Assembly: GCF_028657945.1 (NCBI RefSeq)
Contig: NZ_CP059693.1
Span: 1,860,001-1,924,000, forward strand
Direction: 5' to 3'
Origin: Thalassomonas haliotis
GTDB taxonomy: Bacteria; Pseudomonadota; Gammaproteobacteria; Enterobacterales; Alteromonadaceae
Length of the DNA: 64,000 nucleotides
Below the pieces are notes generated by a model that saw only the letters and a list, made by a program, of their open reading frames with translations, made no database searches and was not told where the DNA came from. This document shows, piece by piece, positions 1 to 9,734 of this stretch; within the stretch, counting starts at the first letter, position 1, and every line of letters begins with the position of its first letter. Position numbers and translations under genes: made by a program.

Positions 1-1
1 T

Positions 2-85
2 AAACTTAAAAATATGTCTAGGAGTATAGTAATCATTATAGGTTTAGCGCTGGCGGCATATGGGGTTAACGTAATTGGCCGTTAA
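2..85 (+). CDS. C-terminal end of a small membrane protein, 5' end outside window
   Basis: An open frame enters from the left edge and stops at 83-85. Its last residues form a hydrophobic stretch (SIVIIIGLALAAYGVNVIG) followed by Arg, which looks like one transmembrane helix. An ATG lies at 14, but no ribosome binding site is visible before it, so this is more likely the tail of a longer gene than a 23-residue protein. The family cannot be recognised from this fragment. It converges on lipA across a shared hairpin terminator. Confidence 0.4.
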   Translation, partial: KLKNMSRSIVIIIGLALAAYGVNVIGR

Positions 86-89
86 AAGA

Positions 90-121
90 AAGCCAAAGCA
101 GGGGCTGCTTTGGCTTTTTTG
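90..121. terminator. bidirectional Rho-independent terminator
   Basis: A perfect 10-base stem (91-100 with 106-115, AGCCAAAGCA/TGCTTTGGCT) encloses the loop GGGGC. It is followed by T's on the plus strand and, read on the minus strand, by TTCTTTT. It lies between the plus-strand gene ending at 85 and lipA ending at 135, so it can serve both. Confidence 0.9.
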
Positions 122-134
122 TTTCTGAAAGCTC

Positions 135-1103
135 CTATTTAACTTCTTCACCGGCGGCCTGTTTGTCGGCATGGTAGCTTGAGCGTACCAGCGGGCCACA
201 GGCGGCGTGTTCAAAGCCCATCTTCATGGCTTCTACGCGGAACATTTCAAAGTCGTCCGGGTGTACGTAACGCTCAACCGGCAGGTGATGTTTACTCGGC
301 TGCAGGTACTGGCCTATGGTCAGCATAGTCACGCCGTGGTTGCGTAAATCCTGCATGACTTCGAGGATTTCTTCATTGGTTTCACCCAGGCCTACCATTA
401 AACCGGATTTGGTCGGCACGTCAGGGTTGGCTTCGCCGAATTTTTTCAGCAAGTCCAGTGACCACTGGTAGTTGGCGCCGGGACGGGCCTTGGTATATAA
501 GCGCGGCGCGGTTTCCAGGTTGTGGTTAAACACATCCGGCGGCGACTGGTTTAAAATCTCCAGTGCCTTGTCCATGCGGCCGCGAAAATCCGGTACCAGG
601 ACTTCCACTTTGGTTTTAGGGGCATGGATGCCGATTTCTTTGATACAGTCGGCAAACTGCTGGGCGCCGCCGTCACGTAAGTCATCGCGGTCAACTGAGG
701 TGATCACCACGTATTTCAGCGCCATGTCTTTTAACGTTAATGCCAGTTTTTTCGGCTCTTCGGCATTGGGGGCCAGCGGACGGCCATGGCCGACATCGCA
801 GAACGGACAACGCCGGGTACAGATGTCACCTAAGATCATAAAGGTGGCGGTGCCGTGGTTAAAACATTCCGACAGGTTCGGGCAGGAAGCTTCTTCACAA
901 ACCGAGTGCAGATCATGTTTACGCAATGCCGATTTTATTGAGTCAATGCGCTCTGTGGTGCGGGGAAGTTTGATGCGCAGCCATTCCGGCTTGCGTAACA
1001 TAGTTTCCCGCTCTGAGGTGACCACTTTGATCGGAATATGTGCCATTTTTTCTGCGTCACGCAACTTAGTGCCCGGGGCAATGCGTGATGATTTAGTCGT
1101 CAT
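135..1103 (-). CDS. lipA: lipoyl synthase
   Basis: This is a radical-SAM enzyme that inserts two sulfurs into protein-bound octanoyl groups to make lipoyl cofactors for 2-oxoacid dehydrogenases and the glycine cleavage system; it is cytoplasmic. The 322 residues match the family length. The radical-SAM cluster motif CTRRCPFC (Cys-x3-Cys-x2-Cys) lies near residue 95. The auxiliary cluster motif with three cysteines ([12 protein letters not shown]) lies near residue 70, and the family C-terminal RSSYHA is present. It lies 70 bases downstream of lipB on the same strand, the usual pairing of octanoyl transfer followed by sulfur insertion. Transcription probably ends at the hairpin at 90-121. Confidence 0.97.
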   Translation of the reverse strand: MTTKSSRIAPGTKLRDAEKMAHIPIKVVTSERETMLRKPEWLRIKLPRTTERIDSIKSALRKHDLHSVCEEASCPNLSECFNHGTATFMILGDICTRRCPFCDVGHGRPLAPNAEEPKKLALTLKDMALKYVVITSVDRDDLRDGGAQQFADCIKEIGIHAPKTKVEVLVPDFRGRMDKALEILNQSPPDVFNHNLETAPRLYTKARPGANYQWSLDLLKKFGEANPDVPTKSGLMVGLGETNEEILEVMQDLRNHGVTMLTIGQYLQPSKHHLPVERYVHPDDFEMFRVEAMKMGFEHAACGPLVRSSYHADKQAAGEEVK

Positions 1104-1174
1104 ATCTTCTTTTCCAAACCTGTTGTTGTGGATGGTTTTTCTTTTATTGCTAAGTTTTTATCAGTCAATGCTGT

Positions 1175-1837
1175 TTATTCATCGACCAGCAGTGTTTCCA
1201 GCCCGTTTTGATAGCGGACTTCTTCTGCTTCGAATAACCGGGTTAAATGCTCGATTAAACTCTTGCCGGCTTGCTCGACATTGTCCGGGCCGTTATAGTC
1301 GCAGGTTTGCACCATTTCCAGTCCGGCATAACCGCAGGGGTTGATGCGCTGGAAAGGAGACAAGTCCATATTGACGTTTAACGCCAGGCCATGGAATGAG
1401 CAGCCCTTACGTACCCTAAGCCCTAAAGAGGCGACTTTTTTGTCGTCGACGTAAACGCCGGGAGCATCTTTTTTGGCATAGGCGGTAATATTATAATCGG
1501 CCAGGGAGGCAACTATGCTGTTCTCAATCAAAGTTACCAGCTCCCGTACGCCTATTTTTCGCCGGCGCAGGTTGATCATAAAATAAATCACCTGCTGGCC
1601 CGGGCCGTGATAGGTCACCTGGCCGCCGCGGTCGACTTTAACCACGGGAATATCACCCGGCATCAGCAGGTGTTCTTCTTTGCCAGCCTGTCCCTGGGTA
1701 AATACCGGGGGGTGCTCTACCAGCCATAACTCGTCCAAGGTGTCGTCATTACGGTGATCGGTAAAATGTTGCATCGCCTGCCAGACAGTAGTGTAGTCCA
1801 TATTGGCAAGTTGCCGAATTATTAACGTATTTTGCAA
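1175..1837 (-). CDS. lipB: octanoyl-ACP:protein N-octanoyltransferase
   Basis: LipB moves octanoate from acyl carrier protein to lipoyl-domain lysines, giving LipA its substrate. Family motifs are visible: [19 protein letters not shown], and the acyl-thioester cysteine in INPCGYAG. The open frame reaches back to 1897, but its first 20 residues (rich in Phe, Tyr and Ile) do not resemble the family. I place the start at TTG 1837, giving the LipB-like N-terminus [10 protein letters not shown] and about 220 residues. This choice rests on homology; no strong ribosome binding site decides it. The gene is followed by lipA and preceded by ybeD, as in enterobacteria. Confidence 0.95.
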   Translation of the reverse strand: MQNTLIIRQLANMDYTTVWQAMQHFTDHRNDDTLDELWLVEHPPVFTQGQAGKEEHLLMPGDIPVVKVDRGGQVTYHGPGQQVIYFMINLRRRKIGVRELVTLIENSIVASLADYNITAYAKKDAPGVYVDDKKVASLGLRVRKGCSFHGLALNVNMDLSPFQRINPCGYAGLEMVQTCDYNGPDNVEQAGKSLIEHLTRLFEAEEVRYQNGLETLLVDE

Positions 1838-1973
1838 ATCAGAGCCCAGATATATTCGGAATGTGCTTAGTATATTAAAATTATAAAGGAATATCACCCC
1901 GGTAGCAGTATGGTTATTGCCAAGCCGGGGTTAACACGCCTCACTAAACCGTGAAGCGGTTTATCATACTTGG

Positions 1974-2237
1974 CTATAAAACGTAGCGCACCTGCTCTAT
2001 GGCATTTAAGCTGGTATAAACCAATTCGACATGCTCTTTGCTGGTGACGGTAACGGCAACAGAAACCGAATGATAGTTTCCTTTTGAGCTGGCTTTTACC
2101 GTTGGCGCATAATCACCCGGGGTATGCTTTTGCAGCTCGGCGACGATGAGATCGGGTAATTCATCACACGCGATCCCCATTACTTTGAAGTTTAATACTG
2201 CGGGGAAATCCAATAACTCATCAAAATGGGTTTTCAT
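1974..2237 (-). CDS. ybeD: YbeD/DUF493 family protein
   Basis: A small 87-residue protein with an ACT-like ferredoxin fold in characterised relatives. The N-terminus ([12 protein letters not shown]) and the C-terminal VRYVL are typical. Its position between dacA and lipB is conserved in gammaproteobacteria. In E. coli the family has been implicated in lipoate metabolism by context, but no reaction is established. A terminator at 2456-2483 separates it from dacA, so it probably has its own promoter in 2238-2455. A GC-rich inverted repeat (CCCCGG...CCGGGG) lies between it and lipB at about 1895-1931. Confidence 0.93.
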   Translation of the reverse strand: MKTHFDELLDFPAVLNFKVMGIACDELPDLIVAELQKHTPGDYAPTVKASSKGNYHSVSVAVTVTSKEHVELVYTSLNAIEQVRYVL

Positions 2238-2455
2238 TTCTGTTCTCTTTCAATATAACGTTGTCACAAGTGTTTGTTTCATCTATTGAAAAACACCTGC
2301 TGTATTAAGGTTGGCATGAGTAAGCCAGTTATTAACCGATATTTTATCATTAATTGATAGAGCAGGGCTAATATCTCGGCAAACTAAGATATGATTTATG
2401 GGGATGCGTTGCCTTATTTCAACGGGCATTGACAAGATAACCGCTGTGCAGGCAT

Positions 2456-2483
2456 AAAAAATCCCGGACTGAGCCGGGATTTG
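2456..2483 (-). terminator. Rho-independent terminator of dacA
   Basis: Read on the minus strand, AATCCCGG, a CTCAGT loop and CCGGGATT are followed by a run of T's. It starts about 20 bases after the dacA stop codon and isolates dacA from ybeD-lipB-lipA. Confidence 0.88.
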
Positions 2484-2501
2484 TGTTATTAAACCGGTTT
2501 G

Positions 2502-3686
2502 TTAGTTAACAAACTGCAGTTTAACGTAATCCACCAAACGGCTGAACATTCCGCCTTCGTTCACTTCCTGTAGCGTGACTAACGGGTAGTTGGCGATGTC
2601 CTGGCCGTCAAGTTGTAAAAACAGCTTACCGACTACTTCGCCTTTGCCCAGCGGTGCGGTCAGCTGGCGGTCCAGTTCGATATTGGCTTTGAGGTTTTTG
2701 CTTTGCCCCCTGGGGATGGTAATAGGGGTATCAACTAAAATACCTAAATCCACTTCTTCCATATCACCCATCCAGACACGGTTGGCGGCAAATTTTTCAC
2801 CGGCATGATACGGGGTAATGGTTTCGAAGAAACGGAAACCATAGTTGAGTAACTTTTTACTTTCTACCTTACGGGCGCGTTCGCTTTCTGTGCCCATGAC
2901 CACAGTGACCAGGCGCATGTCGTTTTTAGTGCCTGAGGTTACCAGGCTGTAACCTGCCTTGGAGGTATGGCCGGTTTTTAAACCGTCGACATTCAGGCTC
3001 TTATCCCACAACAGGCTGTTGCGGTTATATTGCTTGATATTGTTGTAGGTAAAAGATTTTTGCTTATAAACCTTATATTCTTCCGGTACGTCCCGGATCA
3101 GGGCGATGGCCAGGGTGGCCATATCACGCGGCGTGGTTTGGTGCGAGTCGCTGTCCAGGCCGTGGCTGTTCTCAAAAAAGCTGCTGTTCATCCCAAGCTG
3201 CTCGGCATGGGCATTCATTAAGTCGGCAAAGGCGCTTTCGCTGCCGGCGATATGCTCGGCCATGGCAACACAGGCATCATTGCCCGAGGCAACGATAATG
3301 CCCTGGTTGAGCAGGTCTACCGAGACTTCGGTGCCAACTTCGATAAACATTTTTGACGATTCAGGGAAATTTTTCGCCCAGGCATTTTCACTGATGGTGA
3401 CTTTATCGTCTTTGCTGATGTTGCCGGTTTTGATTTCCTGGCCGATGATATAGCTGGTCATCATCTTGGTCAGACTGGCGGGGGCCAGCTGGGTATCGGC
3501 ATTGCCTTCTGCAATCACTTTACCTGTGGTGTAATCCATCAGGATATAACCCTTGGCATTAATTTCCGGAGGGCTGGGAATAATCACCTGTTGTGCCAGG
3601 GCCGAGGCACTGATGATAAGAGAACCGAAAAGAGTAATAATTTTGCTTCGAGCAAAGACTCGTTTGCCTGCCAAATTCTTGGGCAT
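2502..3686 (-). CDS. dacA: D-alanyl-D-alanine carboxypeptidase, PBP5/6 type
   Basis: This penicillin-binding protein trims the terminal D-Ala from peptidoglycan pentapeptides at the outer face of the inner membrane. The 394 residues carry a signal peptide (cleavage near ALAQQ, residue 32) and the three active-site motifs: SLTK near residue 72, SGN near 134 and KTG near 238. The C-terminus (SRLVDYVKLQF) is amphipathic, as expected for the membrane-anchoring helix of PBP5. The ATG is preceded by AAGGATC. Its place beside rlpA, rodA and mrdA fits a cell-shape cluster; gaps and a downstream terminator suggest its own transcript. Confidence 0.95.
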   Translation of the reverse strand: MPKNLAGKRVFARSKIITLFGSLIISASALAQQVIIPSPPEINAKGYILMDYTTGKVIAEGNADTQLAPASLTKMMTSYIIGQEIKTGNISKDDKVTISENAWAKNFPESSKMFIEVGTEVSVDLLNQGIIVASGNDACVAMAEHIAGSESAFADLMNAHAEQLGMNSSFFENSHGLDSDSHQTTPRDMATLAIALIRDVPEEYKVYKQKSFTYNNIKQYNRNSLLWDKSLNVDGLKTGHTSKAGYSLVTSGTKNDMRLVTVVMGTESERARKVESKKLLNYGFRFFETITPYHAGEKFAANRVWMGDMEEVDLGILVDTPITIPRGQSKNLKANIELDRQLTAPLGKGEVVGKLFLQLDGQDIANYPLVTLQEVNEGGMFSRLVDYVKLQFVN

Positions 3687-3874
3687 AGTGATCCTTTGAA
3701 ATTCTTATTTTGTTTGATACTTACTGGCTTATTAGGTTCGACTTTTTTAGATAACCTTTACTCATAGAGAGTAATAAAGGTTTATAAATAGCAATAATTA
3801 GCCAACAAAAATTTTTCCCGAGTATAACATCATCACCGCCGTTTACTATGGGGCAGAGGTAAAGTTTTGCCCGG

Positions 3875-4744
3875 TTATTGTAATAATTTACGTCGGTAAG
3901 CGCCGGAGTAACCGTTTTGTTGCAGAGTGGTTAATAAGCTGTTTAATGACTCTCCCTGCTCCAGCGGTCCCATTTGCACCCTAAAGATGCCGTTTTGCTC
4001 TCCCAGGCTGACCTTTTGCTGATATAAACTGGCCAGGGCAGCGGCGGTTGCCTGCGCTTGTTGCTGATCCCGGGTTGCCAGGATCTGAATATAATATTGC
4101 GCTTTGGCCGGGTTCTTTTTCTGGGAAAAGGTCGGGGAAAGGTTCGGGGCTTTTTCCGGAGCAGGGCCCGTTTCAGGGGGGCTTGTTAACTGAGCGGTTA
4201 CGGCTGGTGCCTGATTTTGCTTTTGGCCAAAATCCGTGATGGCTGTGATGCGTACCTTGGCGGTACCGGTTTTTAACATATCCAGCTTATAGGCAGCGCT
4301 GTAGGATAAGTCGATGATCCTGCTCTCGTGAAAAGGGCCGCGGTCATTGACCCTGACAATCACGGATTTGTTATTGCTCAGGTTGGTAACTTTGGCATAG
4401 GTAGGCAGGGGCAGATTTTTATGGGCGGCACTCATGGCGTACATGTCATAGATTTCACCGTTGGAGGTCAGGTGGCCATGAAACTTTTTCCCGTACCAGG
4501 AGGCGATACCGGTCTGGCTGAAACTTTCCGCGCTTTTCAGCACCTGGTAATGCTTGCCGCGTACTTGATAGTTTTTATTGCCGCCGCGGCTATGGGCTTC
4601 GGCGCGTGGCACGGCGTCGTGCAGTTCGCCGGCACTTGGCAGGCGAGTCGGGGTGCTGTCGTTGGCTTGCTGATAACGGCCGTACTGCTTGCTACAGGCG
4701 GTTAAAAATAGGGTGATAAAGATGAGTAACGCCGTTTTGTTCAC
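3875..4744 (-). CDS. rlpA: septal ring lytic transglycosylase RlpA, lipoprotein
   Basis: RlpA is an outer-membrane lipoprotein that cleaves naked glycan strands at the division septum in characterised species. The protein has a lipobox (LTAC, Cys17), a double-psi beta-barrel domain (about residues 75-165, with GIASWYG and VNDRGPF), a Pro- and Ala-rich linker (about 175-215) and a C-terminal SPOR domain (about 215-289) that would bind denuded peptidoglycan. The start is GTG 4744. It follows rodA by 87 bases and is probably cotranscribed with mrdA-rodA. Confidence 0.93.
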   Translation of the reverse strand: MNKTALLIFITLFLTACSKQYGRYQQANDSTPTRLPSAGELHDAVPRAEAHSRGGNKNYQVRGKHYQVLKSAESFSQTGIASWYGKKFHGHLTSNGEIYDMYAMSAAHKNLPLPTYAKVTNLSNNKSVIVRVNDRGPFHESRIIDLSYSAAYKLDMLKTGTAKVRITAITDFGQKQNQAPAVTAQLTSPPETGPAPEKAPNLSPTFSQKKNPAKAQYYIQILATRDQQQAQATAAALASLYQQKVSLGEQNGIFRVQMGPLEQGESLNSLLTTLQQNGYSGAYRRKLLQ

Positions 4745-4831
4745 TTTGCTTCTTCTTATTGTTATTGCTTGTTATTGTTTATGTGCTGCTTTGTCGGTTG
4801 CTTTTGATAAGCGCCCTTTAAAAGCCAGCTT

Positions 4832-5950
4832 TTATGAGCCAATGAAACGCCTGTGGGTACTGATAGCCATCAATATGCCAAATCCCGCCATTAATGTCAC
4901 CATGGAAGTACCGCCGTAACTGACCAGCGGCAGGGGCACGCCTACCACAGGCAATAACCCGGAAACCATGCCGATGTTAACAAAGACATAAACAAAAAAG
5001 GTCAGGGTCAGACTGCCTGCCAGTAATTTGGTAAAGGCTTGCTGGGCATTGACCGCAATCCACAAGCCGCGCATCACGATAGCCAGATAAACCAGCAACA
5101 GCAGGGCTACGCCGACCAGGCCGAATTCTTCACTGAAAACGGCAAAAATAAAGTCGGTATGGCGCTCGGGTAAAAACTCCAGCTGGGACTGGGTGCCTTG
5201 TAACCAGCCTTTGCCGTGCAGGCCGCCGGAGCCGATGGCGATTTTTGACTGGATAATATGATAACCCGAGCCGAGCGGGTCCTGCTCGGGATTTAAGAAG
5301 GTCAGCACCCGCTGCTTCTGGTACTCTTTCATCAGGTAAAGCCATAAAATCGGGGCAAAAGCCGAGCCGAGTCCGATACAGCTGGCAATCAGTTTCCAGC
5401 TGGCGCCGGCGAGAAAGATGACAAAAATGCCCGAGCTGGCAATTAATAACGAGGTGCCCAAGTCCGGTTGTTTGGCGATCAGTAAGGTCGGGATCAGCAC
5501 CAGGATAAAGGCAAAAATGATGGTGGAGATTTTCACCGGCAGATTATCCTGGCTGATAAACCAGGCGATCATAATAGGCACAATAAGTTTCATGATTTCC
5601 GAGGGTTGGAACTTGGTAAAACCCAAATCCAGCCAGCGCTGTGCCCCTTTACCGACGTGGCCGAACAGTAGTACCAGCACCAGTAAAATCAAGCCGATAA
5701 CAAATACCGGTACCGCCCATTTACGGTAACTGAGCGGCGGAATTTGCGCCACCACAAACATTACAGCCACGGCAATGCCTAAGCGCACGGCCTGGCGGAT
5801 GACGATATCCATATCCTGGCCGCCGGCGCTGTAGATCACGAATAAGCTTAATACCATCAGGCATAACAGTCCCGCCAGCAAAGGCAGGTCGATATGTAAT
5901 TTTTGCCAGATACCGGCTTTTTTTTCCTGATCGTGCCCGGTGCTACGCAT
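4832..5950 (-). CDS. rodA: peptidoglycan glycosyltransferase RodA (SEDS family)
   Basis: RodA polymerises lipid II into glycan strands during side-wall elongation, working with PBP2 inside the inner membrane. The 372 residues contain about ten hydrophobic helices after a short cytoplasmic N-terminus. SEDS landmarks are visible: FQPSEIMKL near residue 140, KQPDLGTSL near 187, the loop ending in LPERHTDFIFAVFSEEFG near 270-285, and PLPLVSYGGTSM near 345. It lies 61 bases after mrdA, the conserved pair for its partner transpeptidase. Confidence 0.97.
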   Translation of the reverse strand: MRSTGHDQEKKAGIWQKLHIDLPLLAGLLCLMVLSLFVIYSAGGQDMDIVIRQAVRLGIAVAVMFVVAQIPPLSYRKWAVPVFVIGLILLVLVLLFGHVGKGAQRWLDLGFTKFQPSEIMKLIVPIMIAWFISQDNLPVKISTIIFAFILVLIPTLLIAKQPDLGTSLLIASSGIFVIFLAGASWKLIASCIGLGSAFAPILWLYLMKEYQKQRVLTFLNPEQDPLGSGYHIIQSKIAIGSGGLHGKGWLQGTQSQLEFLPERHTDFIFAVFSEEFGLVGVALLLLVYLAIVMRGLWIAVNAQQAFTKLLAGSLTLTFFVYVFVNIGMVSGLLPVVGVPLPLVSYGGTSMVTLMAGFGILMAISTHRRFIGS

Positions 5951-6011
5951 GTATTGTTTCTCTGCTTTTCACTGTTAATACTCGCATTAAATCTCTGTTC
6001 CCAAGCCGCGG

Positions 6012-8006
6012 TTAATCGCTTTCCTGTACGCCGTACAGATCTTCATGCTGGGGATGTTTGCTTTTGTCTTTACTGAGAATGACCCGGTTGCCGAAATATT
6101 GATCCATGATCTGACGGGCAACCGGCGCGGCATTGGTGGCGCCGCCGCCTTTGGCAACGTTTTCTATGGCCACAGCCACCACGATTTCCGGGTTTTCATA
6201 GGGGGCAAAGGCGATAAACATGGCATTGTCGCGCTTATGCTCCTGGGTGGTTTCCGCATCATATTTTTCATCCTGGGCGATACGGGCAACCTGGGCGGAG
6301 CCGGTTTTCCCGGCGGCGTCATAAGTGCTGCCTTTAAAGGCGTTATAGCCGGTGGCGCCGGGCCTTTGCACCGTGTTGTGCATGGCGTCGAGCACCAGCT
6401 GCCAGTTGTTTTCATCTTTGAGTTTTATCGGCGGCTTGTTCTCATAAAAAATGGTTTCAATCTGCCGCCCTTCCTTGTCGGGGTTCTCCGCGCTCTTGAT
6501 TATTTTCCCCTGATCCTGGGAGGCAAGCTGCTGTGAATCCGACATTGCCATCAGCAGGTGGGGAATTTTGATCTCCCCCTTGTTGACTAAAATGGAAGTT
6601 GCCTGGGTTAACTGCAGCGGCGATACCGTCCAGTAGCTTTGGCCGATACCGACAGAAATGGTTTCCCCGGTATACCAGGGCTGGTTATATCTGGCCCGTT
6701 TCCAGCCGACGCTGGGCACTATGCCTTTGGTTTCTTCGTGTAAATCTATACCTGTGTAATCGCCAAAACCGAATTTTTCCATCATGGTACTGATACGGTT
6801 GATGCCGAGCTTATAGGCCAGGTTATAAAAATAAACGTTGCAGGACTCTTCTATTGCCTTGGTGAGGTTAACCCAGCCATGGCCCCATTTTTTCCAGTCG
6901 CGGTATTTGTTGTCTATGCCTTTCATCTGGTACCAGCCCGGATCCCAGATACGGGTTTGCGGGGTGATCACTTCTTCTTCCAGTCCCAATAATGCCATAA
7001 AAGGTTTGACCGTCGAGGCGGGGGGATAACCCTGGATGCTGCGGTTGATCAAAGGCAGGTTTTTCGATTTAAGCAGTTTGCTGTAATTTTTACTGCTGAT
7101 GCCGTGAACGAATAAATTGCCGTCATAACTCGGGTTTGAATACATGGCCAGCACGCCGCCGTCGCGGGGGTCCATGGCGACCACAGCGCCGCGTTTACCG
7201 GATAAGGCGCGCTTGGCGATCATTTGCAGCTCGATATCCAGGGTCAGGGTTAAATCTTTTCCCGGGACCGGCGGGGTAAAATTCAGGGTGCGGATGATAC
7301 GGCCCTGGTTATTGATCTCAACTTCCTGGTGGCCGATAGTGCCGTGCAAAATATCTTCGTAATACTTTTCTATGCCGAGTTTGCCGATACCGTGGGTGGC
7401 GGCATAATTTTCCGACTTGCCCTGGGCATCGAGTTTTTTCACGTCTTCACGGTTGATACGGGCAACATAACCCAGGTTATGTGTGGTTAAATCGGCAAAG
7501 GGATAATAACGCTTTAGCCTGGCATCAATAAAAAAACCGGGAAATTTGTGCTGGTTGACGGAAAATAACGCCACCTGCTGGTCGCTTAACCGGGAATGCA
7601 ATTCCAGCGGTTTAAAGCGGCGTTTTCTTTTTAGCGCCTTAAAGAATTTTTGCTGTTTCTCTTTACTGATCTCCAGCAGGGCGCTGACCTCGGCCACCGA
7701 GGCCTGCATATCTTCAACTTCTTCGGGAATGATTTCCAGGCTGTAAATGGCTTTGTTTTCGGCCAGCAGTACGCCGTTTCTGTCGTAAATCAAACCTCGG
7801 TTTGGGGCCACCGGCAATAGTTTGATACGGTTGCTGTTGGATCGGGTTTGATATTTTTCGTAGGAGCTGACTTCGAGATCAAAAATATTACTGAATAAAA
7901 GCAGCAGCACCATCAATACGCCGATAAAGGCGATAAAAGTTCTGCGGGCAAATAAATTTGCTTCAGCGCTGTGGTTTCGGATCGCAATGCGTCTACGTGG
8001 CGCCAT
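6012..8006 (-). CDS. mrdA: penicillin-binding protein 2, elongasome transpeptidase
   Basis: PBP2 cross-links peptidoglycan for cell elongation with RodA. The protein has one N-terminal membrane anchor (about residues 25-45), a pedestal/dimerisation region and a transpeptidase domain. The catalytic motifs are STVK (in PPASTVKPF), SCN (in IEESCNVYF) and KTG (in AAGKTGSAQV). The open frame starts at TTG 8027. I prefer the ATG at 8006, giving 664 residues and an N-terminus MAPRRRIAIRNHS, with AGGGA 12-15 bases upstream. It follows rlmH by about 120 bases, the usual gammaproteobacterial order. Confidence 0.96.
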   Translation of the reverse strand: MAPRRRIAIRNHSAEANLFARRTFIAFIGVLMVLLLLFSNIFDLEVSSYEKYQTRSNSNRIKLLPVAPNRGLIYDRNGVLLAENKAIYSLEIIPEEVEDMQASVAEVSALLEISKEKQQKFFKALKRKRRFKPLELHSRLSDQQVALFSVNQHKFPGFFIDARLKRYYPFADLTTHNLGYVARINREDVKKLDAQGKSENYAATHGIGKLGIEKYYEDILHGTIGHQEVEINNQGRIIRTLNFTPPVPGKDLTLTLDIELQMIAKRALSGKRGAVVAMDPRDGGVLAMYSNPSYDGNLFVHGISSKNYSKLLKSKNLPLINRSIQGYPPASTVKPFMALLGLEEEVITPQTRIWDPGWYQMKGIDNKYRDWKKWGHGWVNLTKAIEESCNVYFYNLAYKLGINRISTMMEKFGFGDYTGIDLHEETKGIVPSVGWKRARYNQPWYTGETISVGIGQSYWTVSPLQLTQATSILVNKGEIKIPHLLMAMSDSQQLASQDQGKIIKSAENPDKEGRQIETIFYENKPPIKLKDENNWQLVLDAMHNTVQRPGATGYNAFKGSTYDAAGKTGSAQVARIAQDEKYDAETTQEHKRDNAMFIAFAPYENPEIVVAVAIENVAKGGGATNAAPVARQIMDQYFGNRVILSKDKSKHPQHEDLYGVQESD

Positions 8007-8126
8007 GTGAGATGTCAGTCCCTGCAATGGTTACGGGAGTTGATAATAGCCGATATCGGGTATCAGCTATTAGACCCTTTGATAAGAAAATTGTTGCGAC
8101 ATATGTCAGCTTATTGATTTTAGACA

Positions 8127-8597
8127 TTATTCTCTATGGTAGGGGTGATTGTTATTAACACTCCAGGCGCGATAAAGACTTTCGGCCACCACGATTCTGA
8201 CCATAGGATGGGGCAAGGTCAGCGGCGACAGCGACCATTTTTGCTCCGAGGCCCGGATACACCCGGGAGATAAGCCTTCCGGGCCGCCCACCAATAAAGC
8301 GACATCGCGGCCGTCCAATTGCCAGCGCTCCAGCTGTCCGGCAAGTTGCGGCGTGGTCCAGGGTTTGCCTTCGACTTCCAAAGTGACGATACGGTTTCCC
8401 TTGGGGATAGCGGCGAGTAACTGCTCACCTTCCTTTTCCAGGATGCGGGCGATATCGGCATTTTTACCGCGTTTTCCCGGCGCTATCTCCACCAGGTGAA
8501 ACGACATGTCCCGGGGAAAACGCCGGGTATATTCGTTAAAGCCGGCAGTCACCCATGCAGGCATCTTGTTGCCGACAGCATATAAAGTTAAGCGCAT
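8127..8597 (-). CDS. rlmH: 23S rRNA pseudouridine-1915 N3-methyltransferase
   Basis: RlmH is a SPOUT-fold homodimer that methylates the pseudouridine at position 1915 of helix 69 in 23S rRNA on assembled 70S ribosomes, using S-adenosylmethionine. At 156 residues it has the family length. The SAM-binding knot is visible in LLVGGPEGL and in [18 protein letters not shown], ending with the typical NNHPYHRE. It lies 12 bases after rsfS, so the two ribosome-related genes are probably translated from one message. Confidence 0.97.
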   Translation of the reverse strand: MRLTLYAVGNKMPAWVTAGFNEYTRRFPRDMSFHLVEIAPGKRGKNADIARILEKEGEQLLAAIPKGNRIVTLEVEGKPWTTPQLAGQLERWQLDGRDVALLVGGPEGLSPGCIRASEQKWSLSPLTLPHPMVRIVVAESLYRAWSVNNNHPYHRE

Positions 8598-8609
8598 AGG
8601 ATAAGTTTA

Positions 8610-8927
8610 TCAGGCCCACAACTGTTCAAGCTGGTAACGGTCACGGACTTCATCTGTCATTACATGCACGATAACATCACCGAGATCCACCAGGGACCAT
8701 TCGCCAACGTCATTGCCTTCTACGCCCAGCGGTGCTTTATTGATGGCGCGGCATTCCATGGCAACATTTTGGGCGATGGATTTTACGTGGCGGTTAGAGC
8801 TACCGGAGCAGACAACCATATAATCGGCGAAATTTGCTTTATCGGTCAAATCTAAGGTGATGATATCTCTGCCTTTGATGTCTTCAATCTTTTCAATAAC
8901 AAATGCTGTTAAGGCTTTACTGTGCAA
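8610..8927 (-). CDS. rsfS: ribosome silencing factor RsfS
   Basis: RsfS binds ribosomal protein L14 and blocks joining of the subunits when nutrients are scarce. The conserved core includes LTDKANFADYMVVCSG, SSNRHVKSIA and WSLVDLGDVIVHVM. The open frame extends to 8984, but the first 19 residues are not family-like. TTG 8927 gives LHSKALTAFVIEKI and exactly 105 residues, the E. coli length, so I use it. The gene is immediately followed by rlmH and lies downstream of nadD, as in enterobacteria. Confidence 0.95.
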   Translation of the reverse strand: MHSKALTAFVIEKIEDIKGRDIITLDLTDKANFADYMVVCSGSSNRHVKSIAQNVAMECRAINKAPLGVEGNDVGEWSLVDLGDVIVHVMTDEVRDRYQLEQLWA

Positions 8928-9059
8928 GGTTTTATTCCTAATTTGATAAAATTTTTCATGTTGTAGTGCGCCAATCGCACCCATAATGGGGCCATAGTAT
9001 CACTAATTGACCTTGTCGTTAACCGTGCAGGCGGCCAAGGACACGATTATTTAATGGTA

Positions 9060-9734
9060 CTAACGGTATAAATTATGTTGCCTGATATAAGCTAAGACCG
9101 GGGAAGGCAGTAAATGCTGACAATCCTGGTTTGATTGAAGCTGTTGGCGTATTTGGCTGGAAGAGATATCCCAGCGGCTTTCGGGGGCAAGGATAATATT
9201 GCCCGCCAGGCTTTTTTTCAGTTCGCTGACATCGCTCACCTGGTGCCCGGCCAGTAATTGTTGGGTCTCGGTCGGCATATCCGCCAGCTCGTAACCGGGA
9301 CGGCTATTGACCACCAAATGGCATAAGGTCAGGATTTGCTGCCATTTGTGCCATTTGGTAAAAGAGAACAGGGAGTCCATGCCGATCACAAAAAATATCC
9401 GCTGGTGCGGGTGCTCTTTTTTGATTTCCAGCAGGGTATCTAAAGTATAACTGGTGGTTTGGCGTTTTAATTCCCGCTCATCACAATGAAAGACCTTTTC
9501 CTGCTCACAGGCAAGTTTCACCATCTGGACTCTTTGCTGCGCCGAGGCTGAGGTGCCTGCTTTATGGGGGGGAATAGCCGCCGGCATTAATACCAGCTGG
9601 TCCAGTCCGAGCCAATTAAGCAGCGCTTTGGCGGGGTTGAGGTGCCCGAGGTGAATGGGATCAAAAGTACCGCCGAGAATGCCGATATCGCTGGTTTTGT
9701 GTATGCCTTTATGGCGGCTATCAGAGGTTTTCAT
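9060..9734 (-). CDS. nadD: nicotinate-nucleotide adenylyltransferase
   Basis: NadD joins ATP and nicotinate mononucleotide to form deamido-NAD, an essential step of NAD synthesis. The nucleotidyltransferase signature GGTFDPIHLGHL (near residue 20) and the C-terminal SSSQIRQQL (the ISSxxIR-type ATP loop) are both present. The length of 224 residues is normal. Its ATG overlaps the 3' end of holA by 14 bases, indicating translational coupling in a leuS-lptE-holA-nadD operon. Confidence 0.96.
   Translation of the reverse strand: MKTSDSRHKGIHKTSDIGILGGTFDPIHLGHLNPAKALLNWLGLDQLVLMPAAIPPHKAGTSASAQQRVQMVKLACEQEKVFHCDERELKRQTTSYTLDTLLEIKKEHPHQRIFFVIGMDSLFSFTKWHKWQQILTLCHLVVNSRPGYELADMPTETQQLLAGHQVSDVSELKKSLAGNIILAPESRWDISSSQIRQQLQSNQDCQHLLPSPVLAYIRQHNLYR

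Noticed and set aside
472-1344. Long plus-strand frame of 290 codons
   Set aside because: It runs antisense across lipA and lipB, has no ribosome binding site or family likeness, and arises from the GC-rich codons of those genes.
3750-3783. Hairpin AACCTTTACTC...GAGTAATAAAGGTT upstream of dacA
   Set aside because: The stem is AT-rich and interrupted and no T-run follows on the minus strand, so it is not convincing as the rlpA terminator.
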